Source: Taeniopygia guttata (taxonomy: Eukaryota > Chordata > Aves > Passeriformes > Estrildidae). From it: 64,000 bases of DNA. Position 1 is the stretch's first letter; every line of letters begins with the position of its first letter. The notes beneath the pieces were generated by a model. That model made no database searches. It was not told the DNA's origin and was given only the letters and a program-made list of their open reading frames with translations. A program made the translations under genes and the position numbers. Positions 48,471 to 60,000 of the stretch are shown piece after piece. Location: contig NC_133024.1 of NCBI RefSeq assembly GCF_048771995.1, forward strand, positions 28,350,001 to 28,414,000, given 5' to 3'.

Positions 48471-48584
48471 AGGCTCAAGAAAACACGCTGCTACGGGATG
48501 GGCTCGGCTCGCTCGGGTCTTGTTTCTTTTTCTTTCTCGCACTGGGGAGCGCGGGTCCCGTCCGGGCATCTCTGCGGGGAGCGC

Positions 48585-50090
48585 TCACTTCACCTTCTGG
48601 AAAACCTGGACGCAGACCTCGTCTTCAGCGGTCATGCGCTGGGAAAAGGGAGGCAAAAGAGGAGTTTAGGTTGGATCCCCTCCTGTCTCTCCCCAGTTCT
48701 GCCAGCCCTCCTCCCAGGCCACACGCTGATGCACCGCAGACCCTCCCAAAGCCCCTGCGGGTCTAGCTGCAGGGCAGGGGAGGGACATCGCCTTTGTTGA
48801 ACTGTTTAACTTTTTGAGTTTAACTTTTAAACCCTGGAGGCGGATGTTTGTGTGAAGCGGTGGCTGCCCCCCGCAGAGCCGGGGATGAAGTCTGAGAGAA
48901 GGTGGAAGGAAACTGCAGGGCTGGCTCAGAGCAAACAGCACCCACACTGTGTCCCCCCCACTCGCTGTGACTGGGATTTTGCAAGCTGCACTGGACCCCT
49001 CCTTACCAGATGCAGCTGGTCCCCCTCCAACCAGTGCCTCCAGCCTCGGTTCCTCTTCTCTCCGAGCTGCTCGCACACCAGCTGATCCCCCTCCCAGGAC
49101 ACGGTTGTCTGAAGGGAAGGAGAGGGGGAGACATGGTCCTGAGACAAGTGGATCGGGGTGATACATGTTTCCAGTGATGACACTGGCTGTTCCTCTCCAA
49201 CACAATGTCAAATGCAGTCCCTGATCTGGTGGCTCTTTAGTGGCTCCTTAGGACAGATGGTCTTTGTGGGAGGTGAATGACCCTCTGGCTTCCAAGTGCA
49301 ACAACAGGGTTCTGCCAAGTGGCCTGACATTCTATCTTTTCAGGGCTTTGCTCCAGAGGATAATATCCTCCGGATCCCAGGGAACTGGTTTCTGGCTCTT
49401 TGCAGCTTATTCTCTTTGCAGCGACTGATTTACTCATAAAATCACTTACTCCTGGACCTGCAGGGGCATGCCAACTTTGGGCTTGGTTTTCACCTGGGTA
49501 TTGAGTCAAAAAACAGAGCAAGTCCCTGAACTCTTTAGCACACCCCAATCCCTTGTGAAACTGCACTGCTTGGGTTTCTCACCTGGCACTTGCGTCCATC
49601 CACGGGTCCCAGGTCTTCCTCAAACTGGACTCCCAGGTCGAAATCCATAACATAGTCCCGCAGGGAGGTGATAGTGCGGATGACCATGTGATCACCCGTG
49701 TGGATAATCTCTTTGTCCGGCTTCAGTAGGCAGACCAGCTTTCGCAGGACCACGTTGATATCTAGAGGATGAGAGAGAAGGGAGATGTGTGGACGACCTG
49801 GGCCCTTCCTCCAGCAGAGCTCCTCCACTGTTTTAGCCAAGGAGCATCAGCCATAGTACCTCTTTTCTCCTACTACCACAGCACAAAAAAGATGGTAAGA
49901 AGACAGAAGGACCGAAAGGTTCTGAATTCCCTTCCTCCTTTCCCTTTCCGACTCTTAACTTTTTGGAGATACAGAACGGAACTAAAGGGGAGGAGAGAGC
50001 GTGATGGGAAGCGTTACCTAAAGCCCGCAGGTAATTGTCCATGTTCTCTTGGGAGACGAAGCGGTAATAGCCGGTGAGGTTGGGAGGCAT
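48585..50090 (-). CDS. RBP5: RBP5, cellular retinol-binding protein III
   Basis: A small cytosolic lipid-binding protein of the FABP/CRBP family that carries retinol. Four coding exons on the minus strand: 50090-50018, 49761-49583, 49108-49007 and 48638-48585, giving 135 aa, the same length as human RBP5. The four-exon layout is that of the whole family. The translation begins [20 protein letters not shown] and holds [46 protein letters not shown] and the end [23 protein letters not shown] and the [10 protein letters not shown] segment favour RBP5 over RBP1, RBP2 and RBP7. It is head to head with CLSTN3, the order seen in mammals. Confidence 0.96.
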
Positions 50091-50754
50091 GCCGGGGCAG
50101 TGGGACGCGGCGGACGGCGCGGAGAAAAGAGCGCAAGCAGCTGGGCAGCAGCGGAGCTGGGACCGAGCTGGCTCGCCGAGCGGACCGGTGGCTCTCCCGC
50201 GGTGCGGGGAGCGCTGCGGAGCGGCCCGATCCCCGCGCCCCCCGCCGCTGTAAGAGTCCCCGCACCGGGGGGCGCGGAAAGGGCCGGGACGGCCCCTGCT
50301 ACAGCATCTCCGCCTCGGCTGGGCAGGACGTAAGGACGGCGAGTTACCTCCTCACCCTCCGCCCTCCTCGGGGGCTGCTCGTATTAAACTCTGGACTTCA
50401 ACCAGCGCCAAGGAACCCTGCCTCTCCGGCCCTTCCACACACCGTGACGCCGGTGTCTGGGAGCTTCGTCGGAGCGGTGCCCCGGCCTGCGCTCCCCACG
50501 GCGCGGACACGCCGTCGGGGAGAGGCGGCGGCAAGCTTGCAGCTCCGCCCTGCCGAGCCGGAGCCCGGGCTCCGGGTGCGGTCTGCAGCCCCTTGTCCCC
50601 GCATCCCCCCGATCTCCACGCCCTTCTCGTCCCTCAGCAGCCGCCCCACTGTCGAAGCTTCCGCCCCTCCACGGGCAGGCGCCCGCAGCCGTCCCGCGCT
50701 CCGCGGACTGCCTGTCCCACAGGGGGGAGGCGAGGAGCGGCGGGCGCGCCCTGC

Positions 50755-50830
50755 CTGCATCCCGATCCCGCATCCCCGTCCCGCATCCCGCATCCCGGTC
50801 CCGCATCCCGGTCCCGCATCCCCGTCCCGC
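50755..50830. repeat. Short tandem repeat of CCCGCATCCC-type units
   Basis: Six to seven copies of a 10-13 bp unit, CCCGCATCCCGGT or CCCGCATCCCCGT, directly upstream of the CCAAT and CRE sites of CLSTN3. It generates repeated dipeptide-like frames on both strands that are not genes. Confidence 0.85.
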
Positions 50831-50879
50831 GGCACCTGGCGCGGCGGCCGCGCGCATTGGCTGCGCGCCCCGCGGCCCG

Positions 50880-50887
50880 TGACGTCA
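50880..50887. promoter_or_regulatory. Consensus CRE (TGACGTCA)
   Basis: A perfect palindromic CREB/ATF site, 126 bp upstream of the CLSTN3 start codon and 20 bp from an inverted CCAAT box. CRE plus CCAAT close to the start is a common arrangement in neuronal CpG-island promoters. Activity-dependent control is inference. Confidence 0.7.
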
Positions 50888-51012
50888 TGCTGCAGTGCGG
50901 GCGGGGCCGGGCGGGGCGCGGAGCGCTGCCGGAGGTGCCGCCGTCCCTGCGCGCCGCCGCCGCGGGAGCGAGGGCGTGGGTCCTGCCGGGACCCGCCGCC
51001 GCCGCCGCCGCC

Positions 51013-54000
51013 ATGGGCGACCCTCGGCCCCGCGCCGCCGTCCTCCTCCCTCTGATCTGCCTCTGCGCCGCGCTGCCCGGCAGCGCCTCCAACAAAGGTG
51101 AGCGGCGGAGCGCCGCGGGCACGGTCCCGGGCGGCGGCGGGCGCTCCGCTGGGACCCACCGGCGGCCCCCGCGGAGGGGCTCTGGAGGGACACGTTGGCC
51201 GCGGCTCGTCCATCCGTCCCCGCGGTGGCGGTGCGGCTCCGCGCTGCCCGCCGCCTTCGCCCGGCACGTTTTTGTCGGGGCATCTCCGCGGTCCCCGGCG
51301 GCCCCGGCTTTCTTCGCCCCTTCGTGCGTTCTCATGCCATCCCATCCTCATTCTCTACTTTGTCCATCTGTCATCGTACTACCGCTTTTTTCTCCATTCT
51401 TTAGTCTCCTAGCGCTCCTCTCGCGTTTTCCCCTTTTCCGCCCACTTGTCTTGCTTTTGTTTAGTTATCACTGGGTGGATTTAAATTTCCATCCCTTCCC
51501 TAGCACGCTGAGAGAGACTATGTTGTTTCTGCTCAGTCCCCTGCAGTTCGTAAAACACATTCCCTAGCTCCATCTTCCAGTCCTAGTTCATCCATCTACA
51601 ATCTGTCCATAGGAACTGTTTATGCATAGTTATGCATTAACGATACAGGTTGATTTTATGTATTTTATGTGATAAAGATGAAAGACCCCCAAATCACCCC
51701 AGCGCTACAGCTGTAACCTTCTGCATGCAGATGTTCTCTGAGCACACAGAGTGATGGAGAAAGGTGTAGGTTTCTACGTCTGTGTCTGTAGAGACAAGCC
51801 TGAGAGGTTGATCCGAGGGGAGTCAGTGTGTTGGTAATCTGACAGGGTGGGAAAATCTGTAAACAATTGAGGGACTCTGGGCTCACTGGGGAATGTAACA
51901 CCTTAGGGTGCTTTCCATGCCTTGGAAGAGTCGGGGCTACGGGGTGGGTGCACCGCAGAGCTGTGTGTACCCTGACATTGGCAGGGGCATTTATTTGTTC
52001 TGCTCTGCTTCCATGGGGCTCGGTGGCAAGGAAAGGCCCGTCATGCTCTGGATTCTGCCTCTCCTTTGTGAATTTGCACTCGGAAACATCTACCCACCTT
52101 TGGCAAATTATAATAGATTGACGAGAGCTTTCTTGAAGCTGGTAGGAGTCTGCATCCTGGTAGGAGTCTGTATTCTAAAAATATTTCTAAAATGTTTTTC
52201 TATTCTTCAACAACTCATTTCCCGAGAAATCAGATTGGTGATTCCCAAGTTGCAGGTGGATGCAGCAAAGGATTTATCTCTGTACCATCAGCTTGTTACC
52301 CCAGCAACAGGGCACATTTGGCATTTATAGCTCTGGTTCCCCACCTCGGTGGTGTGGCACAGGGATAGAGCCGGAACAGAATGGAATCCGGTGGGGACAA
52401 TGGGCGGGCAGGGGGAGACGCGGGCACTTGCACACAGGGAGGATTCCACCTGCATACTGAGCAGGATGGATGTTTCTCTGGATTTCCTACGCAATGCTTT
52501 ATAATCTCAATCAATACGGTGGTGGAGAAGTGCCAACCCACGCTCTTCACTGCCACACCAGGCTGGATCTGCCCGCTCTGCCCTGCTGGGACATCCCCTT
52601 GCTGACCTGTCACCCTGCCTGCTGGCCCCTCAGCCACCCTGGCAGCACTCCCTGGCCCTGAAATGCACAAGTGCTTGGTTGCACAGGATGCTGCGCCTTT
52701 TGAGTCAACATGAGGCCATGCCAGTATGGCCTTTCAGAGGACGCTGTGCTGCAGAGGATGGATTCAACATATTGGAAGTAGTGCCCTTGAGGGGAATGGC
52801 TCTGTATCCTGCTCCCCACCAGCTCTGAGCCATGCTGTGCTCAAAGTGTTGCTGGGTTGTAATAAATCTTGGTCTCCAGGGGGTGGGAGAGTGGGGGATT
52901 ATCTGGGAATGGGGGTTGTAACTAGGCCATGTAATATAATCTCTGAGGCCCATTTGGCAGGGAGTGGGCATGGGGGAGGGGTTTGTAATTTGTAATGATT
53001 TTTTTTTCCTCTCTCCCCTCCTATCCCCTCCCCTTCCCTCCCCCCAACCCTTTATTTCTCCCTTTCCCTGCCCCGGAGCCTGTGTGATAAAGATTAATTT
53101 GCTATTTCTGGGCCTGTGACATTTTTCAGAGCCTCCTGCTGGCTGCTGCCTCCATGCCAAGCCTGGCTGGGCTCCAGCCAATGGGATTAGCAAGGAGGAC
53201 CCAAAAGAATATGGTGCTCACCATGGAGTGGGAAATGAAAGAGCAAGGGGGTCTCAGAATAGGTTGTTATGTGCATAGGATGGCTGACTGAAGGTGTACC
53301 TGGGCATGTCTCTGTAGGTCCTGGGCCTTAGTCTAGAAGGTGCAAGGCAGAAGTGATAATGCCTGCATTGTCCCCTGGGTATACCCCAGGGGAAGATGTT
53401 GGCTGGATCCTTCCATTGTGGCTTCATTGAGCTAAAGGGTTTAGTATTTGAAATATGTCTCCAGGCTGAGGTTACTTCTGCTTCTTGAGTTCACTTTTTT
53501 TAGCTGCTCCAGCTTTTCTGGGCACCCAGGTGTCTCTCCACCTATTTTTAATAAGATAGTAATGAGGACATTAGAAGGAACACATTGTTTCTGAAGAGGT
53601 CTCCCATGAGTAGAACTAAATAAAGAGAACTTTTTTCTCCCAGCCTATTTTAGATATCTTTATTTCTAGAGAAGAAGGTGGTGAGGGGTGGTTGTTACTT
53701 ACCAGGGGATGAAATTCTTCTCTTTTCCTACTGAATCTGCACTTGGTGGTTAATACATTTCTGTCCTCCATCCCTTACCCCAAATCTGCCCCAGCAAACA
53801 AGCACAAACCATGGATTGAAGCCGAGTATCAGGGCATCATCATGGAGAATGACAACACCGTCCTGCTCAACCCGCCGCTGTTTGCGCTGGACAAAGATGC
53901 CCCACTGCGCTATGCAGGTAGGTGGGAACAGCTCTGCCAAGGTGGAGGGCAGGGACAGACTTATGGACAGACAGGGACACAATGACATTCACCCCTGTGC

Positions 54001-57000
54001 TGGATCCTACCTCTCTTCAGGAAGCAATCACCTCCAAACCTTGTTCCGGAGGAGGTCCCTAGTGAAGTCTGGAGGCAATTTGGGCACAGCTTGATTTAGG
54101 ATGCTGTGAGCTGTTTCCTTGGGGAGAGGAACTGAGGGTGGAGCCAGCTACTTTTTGACGCAGTTCTGCTATTTCCAAAGATCACATGCACAGTGCTGAG
54201 TCTGTGAGCCCTGGAGAAAGCTGGTAGGGCACACTTCCTTGGCAGTGCTACATCCCCTCACAGTGAGCACAAATCCCCAGAACAACAGTCCAGGCTTTCA
54301 AGGGTTGTATTCCTAGTACTTGCTTAGACCACGCCTGGAGTTTCCTCATGCATTCTTCTTCAGCTTTGGGAGAGTAAATGTGGTCCCTGTGAGCTGAATT
54401 TTAGGGTTTAGGTGACCCTATCTGCAGCTCCCTGCGGTACTCTGCGCATCCTGCGTGTGTGGGTGGATGAGACATAGTGGATCTTCATGCTCTGGCTATC
54501 TGCAGTATATGGCCCGTTTTGCCTCCCCAGAGGGAGGGATGTGGAGGGGAAATAAGGTGCTCCCCCACGACTGTGTAGCACTAATAAATGTAGCTTGAGC
54601 CTTGTAACCTTCAATCTTTGCTGATGCTGGTCAGGACTTCTTGCCGTGGGAGTATTCTCCAGTAGATGGCAATCTGCACCATTAATGGCTGTAAGGGATA
54701 GCAGGAGGAAATCCTAGGGAGTCAAAAACTGCTCAAAATGAAGGATGATAATGGGGGAGAACAGAAAGTGTGACTTAGAAAGGAAGAAAATATGGGAAAG
54801 GAAATAAAGGGATGTAATGTGCTCTCCTTAGTCCTTTTCTTTCTCCCCTTTCTCCCCTTCCTCTTTTTTTTTGTGTGTACCAGGTGAAATCTGTGGCTTC
54901 AGGATCCATGGGTCAGGGGTACCTTTTGAAGCTGTGATCCTGGACAAAGCTACAGGAGAGGGGCTGATCCGGGCCAAGGAGCCAGTGGATTGTGAAGCGC
55001 ATAAGGAGCACACATTTACCATCCAGGCCTATGACTGTGGAGAGGGACCTGATGGTGCAAATACCAAAAAATCACACAAGTAAGTTCATGCAGACATTGA
55101 TGCATGCTGCAAAATGTGATCTGTGACAAGAAGGCAAAGGAAAGTTGCTGTGGAAACACTTTGTTTAGCCAGAAGTATTTTTCTTTAGCCATGACATTGT
55201 AACTCAACATGCTAAGAAGACCCAAAGAGAAATGTTCACTGACTGTCACATGAGTGAATACAGAAAGGAGGGCTGTTTGACAGCAGTTTCTAAAAGTGGT
55301 GTTTTACATTGTTGCATAGAGGTAGGAGGTCCAGATTGCATTATTATTACTTTAGCTCTTTCTGAGTGGTTGGAAACCATTGTCCAAGCACCTGTGTGAC
55401 AGCATTGCTGCACTGAAATCAAGGTGTCTTTCCTTGTCCTTGCTTTTGACAGCTGGAAATCAGAGTGGTGCTCTTTAAAATAACGCCTTTGAAATTTAGG
55501 TGGTGCATGGCTCGTAATCAGCCCATCAGTTCTTATTGATGTCTGTCTGCATCAGGGCCACAGTGCACGTGCGAGTAAACGATGTGAATGAGTTTGCTCC
55601 CGTCTTTGTGGAGAAGCTGTATCGCGTGGCAGTGACGGAGGGAAAGCTGTACGACCGCATCCTGCGTGTGGAGGCCATCGACGGGGACTGCTCGCCGCAG
55701 TACAGCCAGATCTGCTACTATGAGATCCTGACCCCAAATATTCCCTTCCTCATCGACAATGATGGTAAGAATCCACACCCACCATGTGCACATCACTTCT
55801 GTTCTCCTGCTCTGCTCCTTCTCTGCCAGCCCCATCTGAAGGCAGAGCTGTGTTGTATAAATTTTCCAGCACTGCTGATCTGTCCTGGAGAGAGCAGCAG
55901 CATCCATTTTGTGGGATGATATAACTTGTTACAAAGTGACACTGGGCAGAGTGACTCAACTCTTTCTTGGGTGTTTTTGTCATTGATCAAAGATATGAGT
56001 GATTTTTAGAAGGAACGTCTTTGAGGAGACTGCCTGTCCTCTACCTTGATCTCTTTGTTTTGCAAACCAGGGAACATCGAGAACACGGAGAAACTGCAGT
56101 ACAGTGCAGATCGTGTCTACAAATTCACAGTGACAGCCTATGACTGTGGAAAGAAGAGAGCTTCTGATGATGCTGAAGTGGAAATCCAGGTGAAACCCAC
56201 CTGCAAGCCCAGCTGGCAGGGTAAGAAACCTCCAAACATATTTATCTCTTCTCTTTGCTTTTGCTCAGCTACTACTCAGTCCTGCTCATCACAAATGTTT
56301 GTATATACACATATAAATTTGTATGCCCATATATATGGTTCAGTTCTGGCACCAGCCCATCTCCATCAGGGGACACAGCAGATGTCTAAGTCTTTTGCAA
56401 AGGCACTGAAAGGTAAATTCTAACATTATAAAATCATTCCTTGGATTTCTCTGAGCTGCCATGTGTTTGATAAGGCTCATAGACTGTATTCAGCAGTCTA
56501 TGTTTTTGGGGCTGTTCTTCTGGAAGGTGTTTTTTCCAGTGGTGATGTGCTCCTGCAGGATCACCTTAGTCAATTAGAATTAAGGGGAAATCAATGCAGC
56601 TAAACACCTGCTCTGCCTGATAAGAGAGGCTGATCAACCATAGAGTGGTGACACACCAGTATAAGCTGTGGAAGCTGGGACCTCAGATTCTGTGCTTCTA
56701 AGAAATCTTTCCATGTATTGATGCCAGCTGCATAAAGCTGTGTTTCCAATGTGGAGAGGGCCAAAAATTTGGACTAATCCATAGATGCCACTTGTGTGTA
56801 TGCCAGGTTTTCTGACCTTGTGTCCTTGGCAGTTCCTAATCCCTCACTTTCACTCCTTCCCATTAGGCTGGAACAAGAGGATTGAGTATACCCCTGGTGC
56901 AGGCAGCCTCGCGCTCTTCCCCACCATTCACCTGGAGACCTGTGATGAGCCACTGTGGAACATCCAGGCCACCGTGGAGCTGCAGACAAACCATGTGGCC

Positions 57001-60000
57001 AAGGGCTGTGACCGGGATAACTACTCTGAGAAGTCCCTGCGCAAACTCTGTGGTGAATTGGTTCTTTCCAATGGGCTGAGGGCGGCTGTGGCACAGCACC
57101 CTGCTCCTCACACAGCAGAGGTGCCGGGGAACACATTCCTCATGTCTGCTGTGGTCACTGGGGTGGGAGAACACCGAGCTTGTGTGTTGCACTGAGGGGC
57201 AGTGGATGTTCCTGCCCATATCTCATGGAATCGCAGAATGATTTGGACTGGAAGGAACCTTAAAGGTCCTCTAGTTCCAACATCCCTGCCAGAGATAGGC
57301 CAGGTTGCTCAGAGTCTCATCCAACCTGGCACTGAACACTTCCACAATTTTCTAGTTTTATAAAGGACTACCTGTGCTTTCCTTGATGGGAATACAGAGA
57401 TTTCTGTGCATTGTCCCAGCACGCAGAGTCTGTGGGACTTCCCTCAGCACTGAACAAAAAGTCACCATTCTTCTCCAGACAGGAGAAGTCCTTTAGGCAA
57501 CTCCTTATCTCTCTGTGCACTGAGACATTACAGTGAGGCTTCCAGTGCCCACTTCATTTGATCCCCAGTTCTCAAGCTCCTTATTCTCCCATGCCAACAT
57601 TCCCGACTCCCTCCCTTCTTGGTAGGTGCTGCCTCAGGAGAGATTGACCTGCTGCCAGTGCCTAGCCCCACGGCAAATTGGACGGCGCGGCTCTCGGTGC
57701 ACTACAGCCAGGACAGCAGCCTCATCTACTGGTTCAATGGCAGCCAGGCTGCCCAGGTGCCTGTGGTGAATGGGCCGAATGGCCACGAGGGGCTGAGTGA
57801 CCACTTCACCCTGTCTGTGTGGATGAAGCATGCCGTGGTGCCCAGCAAAGGCAGGCGGGAAGAGGAGACTGTGATCTGCAGTACAGTGCGGAGCGGTGAG
57901 GCTTCTCCCGGGGTGGTGACACTTCTGCCCACTGCCTCTTAACTCCTTAGAAGGAATTGTCCCTGCAGGGGTGAATCTCTGACATCCCAAAGCAGGACTG
58001 GGGCAGGGGTTCCTCCTTAGGAACACAGCTTCTTTAGGTGTCCCTTTTCCTCGGAGCACTCAAGCCTCCTTTGAGCACACGGTGATGAGTGCCAGTCGTG
58101 CATGGCAGCATGGGCTTCTGGGTTCTGGGACAGCTCGGAGTGTGACACGTAACTCCCTGTGCTTGTCCCTGGCAGAGGATGGCTACTCTCACTACTCTCT
58201 GGCTGTGCATGGCTGCCGGATTTCTTTCCTCTACTGGCCGTTGCTGGAAAGCGCAAGGCCTGTGAAATTCCTCTGGAAGCTTGAGCAGGTGAGGAAGGGT
58301 TTGCATCCTCCCCATGTCCCTTCTCCTTCTGCCCTTTGCTGACGCCGTGCTCTGCTGTCTGCCGCAGGTCTGTGATGACGAGTGGCACCATTACGCCCTC
58401 AACCTGGAGTTCCCCACGGTCACGCTGTACGTGGATGGCGTCTCGTACGACCCTGCCCTGATCCACGACAACGGCCTCATCCACCCGCCGCGGCCGGAGC
58501 CTTCCCTCATGATCGGGGCCTGCTGGGCCGGTGAGTGCCCGCTCCCCAAGCTGTGATCTCCCCATGTGGGGAAAAAGCGGTGGAGGGAGACCCGGGAGAG
58601 GTGAAAGGAGCACCAGCCAGTACTAAATGATGCAAATCACTCTGCAGCCATCTTGCCTGCTTGGCACCAAAGCTAGTGTGGCTCTTCCTTCCTCGTGGAC
58701 CAAGGTAGTAACAGCTCAGGGGACAGTGTCACTGGCACCTTCCTGGACAGCAGACATAGAATATGCAAGGGATAACCAACTTTCAGGCAGAGGAGAGTTG
58801 GAACTCTGTACCTCGTTCAGGCACTAGCATTTCTATCAAAGCCTTTCACCAGAAAGCAGGCAGTCCTATTTGTGCTGCTGATAGTGTTGATGGAGATTTC
58901 TCTGTCTTGAGGGTCGATATGAAAAAGTCATAAATCCTTGTGTACAGGAATTGGGTTGAAAGACAAAAATTGGGTAAAGAACAAAGTTAGGCCACTACCA
59001 GATTAAAACCTGTTCTATGGGAATGCAAGGCTGCATTTCTCAGATCCTTCAGTTCTCCTGCTATACTGAAGCAGGGCAGAATTAAAGGACTTTTCCTACT
59101 GCTTGCCTGCACTCCAGCAGAAATTTCTAGCAAGATCAAATCTTTGCTTTACTGCTGCTTCTCTGAGGTCGGAGATCTCCCCACAGCTCTGTGCTCTCTT
59201 GATTGGCGTTTTGCAGACAACCAATGTAGATCAGCTTGGGACCCTCTCCTGGAGCTATCTGAGTCTCTAAGGGATGTTGAGGACATAGCTGGTTGTGAAC
59301 ATAGCTAATTCCCAAAATAGATAACACTGGGAAAGGACTGAAAAACTGCAAACACTATAGTTTATCCCTTAAGTCAGTTACTCGTCCTACAGTCTCAGCA
59401 TCAGCTTTGTGAGAGGAACTCTGCCCTCTGTCATCTGTGATGTGCTGCCTCTAGGGCTGAGGGGTGCACTGCTTGGCACAGAGCTGTTCTTGGGAACTGG
59501 CCAATACAGGCCCTTGTAGAGATACTTGCCTGACCCTGTAACTACCATCTTCCAGTGCCTTATTGCTCATCCAGGTGTTCTCCTTTTGCAGAGGAGAAAA
59601 CCAAAGAGAAAACCAAAGGAAGCGAGAATGCCACGGACTCTGTGCAAGGTAGGGAAAAGAAAGAAGATGGGTCTCTTCCCCTCTTGCATGATTATCACTT
59701 CTTGCATGGTGCCTTCCTCATACATATTCCCCAGTCCTGTCCTGCCACCTCCCTCCACTGTGGGAGGAAACATCTTATTTGGCAGATTGGTCCTTGATGC
59801 CTTAGTACCTGTGGAGCATGAAAAGGCTGATGGAAGGACTGTAGCCTGCTTTGGGAGTTGGAGTATGCTTTTTGTGTGGATAAAGAGTACTCTTGCCTGA
59901 CCATTAAAGCTGGTCTCTGAAGGACACAATAGCCATTAGAGACATCAGGAGATGTCACCTCATCCCTAACTATCTGTGGAATGCGTAGTTTCTTTTACAA

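Larger units (their letters stand above)
43700..48584. other. Region between C1R and RBP5 with no recognised gene
   Basis: Mammals carry C1RL here. I find no CUB-like or trypsin-like translation in any frame. Contents: a T run at 43963-43986, non-repetitive DNA to about 47040, a perfect 14-base palindrome CCAATTGCAATTGG at 46781-46794, then nested mobile elements (47050-48122) and a CpG-rich block just past RBP5. Short frames here look random. Confidence 0.6.
50091..51012. promoter_or_regulatory. Divergent GC-rich promoter region of RBP5 and CLSTN3
   Basis: 922 bp between the two start codons, mostly CpG island. Near CLSTN3 there is an inverted CCAAT box (ATTGG 50856-50860), a perfect cAMP-response element (50880-50887) and GGGGCGGGGCG-type boxes just before the start. 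A GC-rich tandem repeat lies at 50755-50830. There is no TATA box. Whether one core promoter serves both genes or each has its own is not visible. Confidence 0.7.

Noticed and set aside
50398-51567. Long GC-rich frames on both strands around the CLSTN3 start
   Set aside because: They are composition artefacts of the CpG island and the CCCGCATCCC repeat. Only the frame starting at 51013 continues into the known protein through a donor at 51098.
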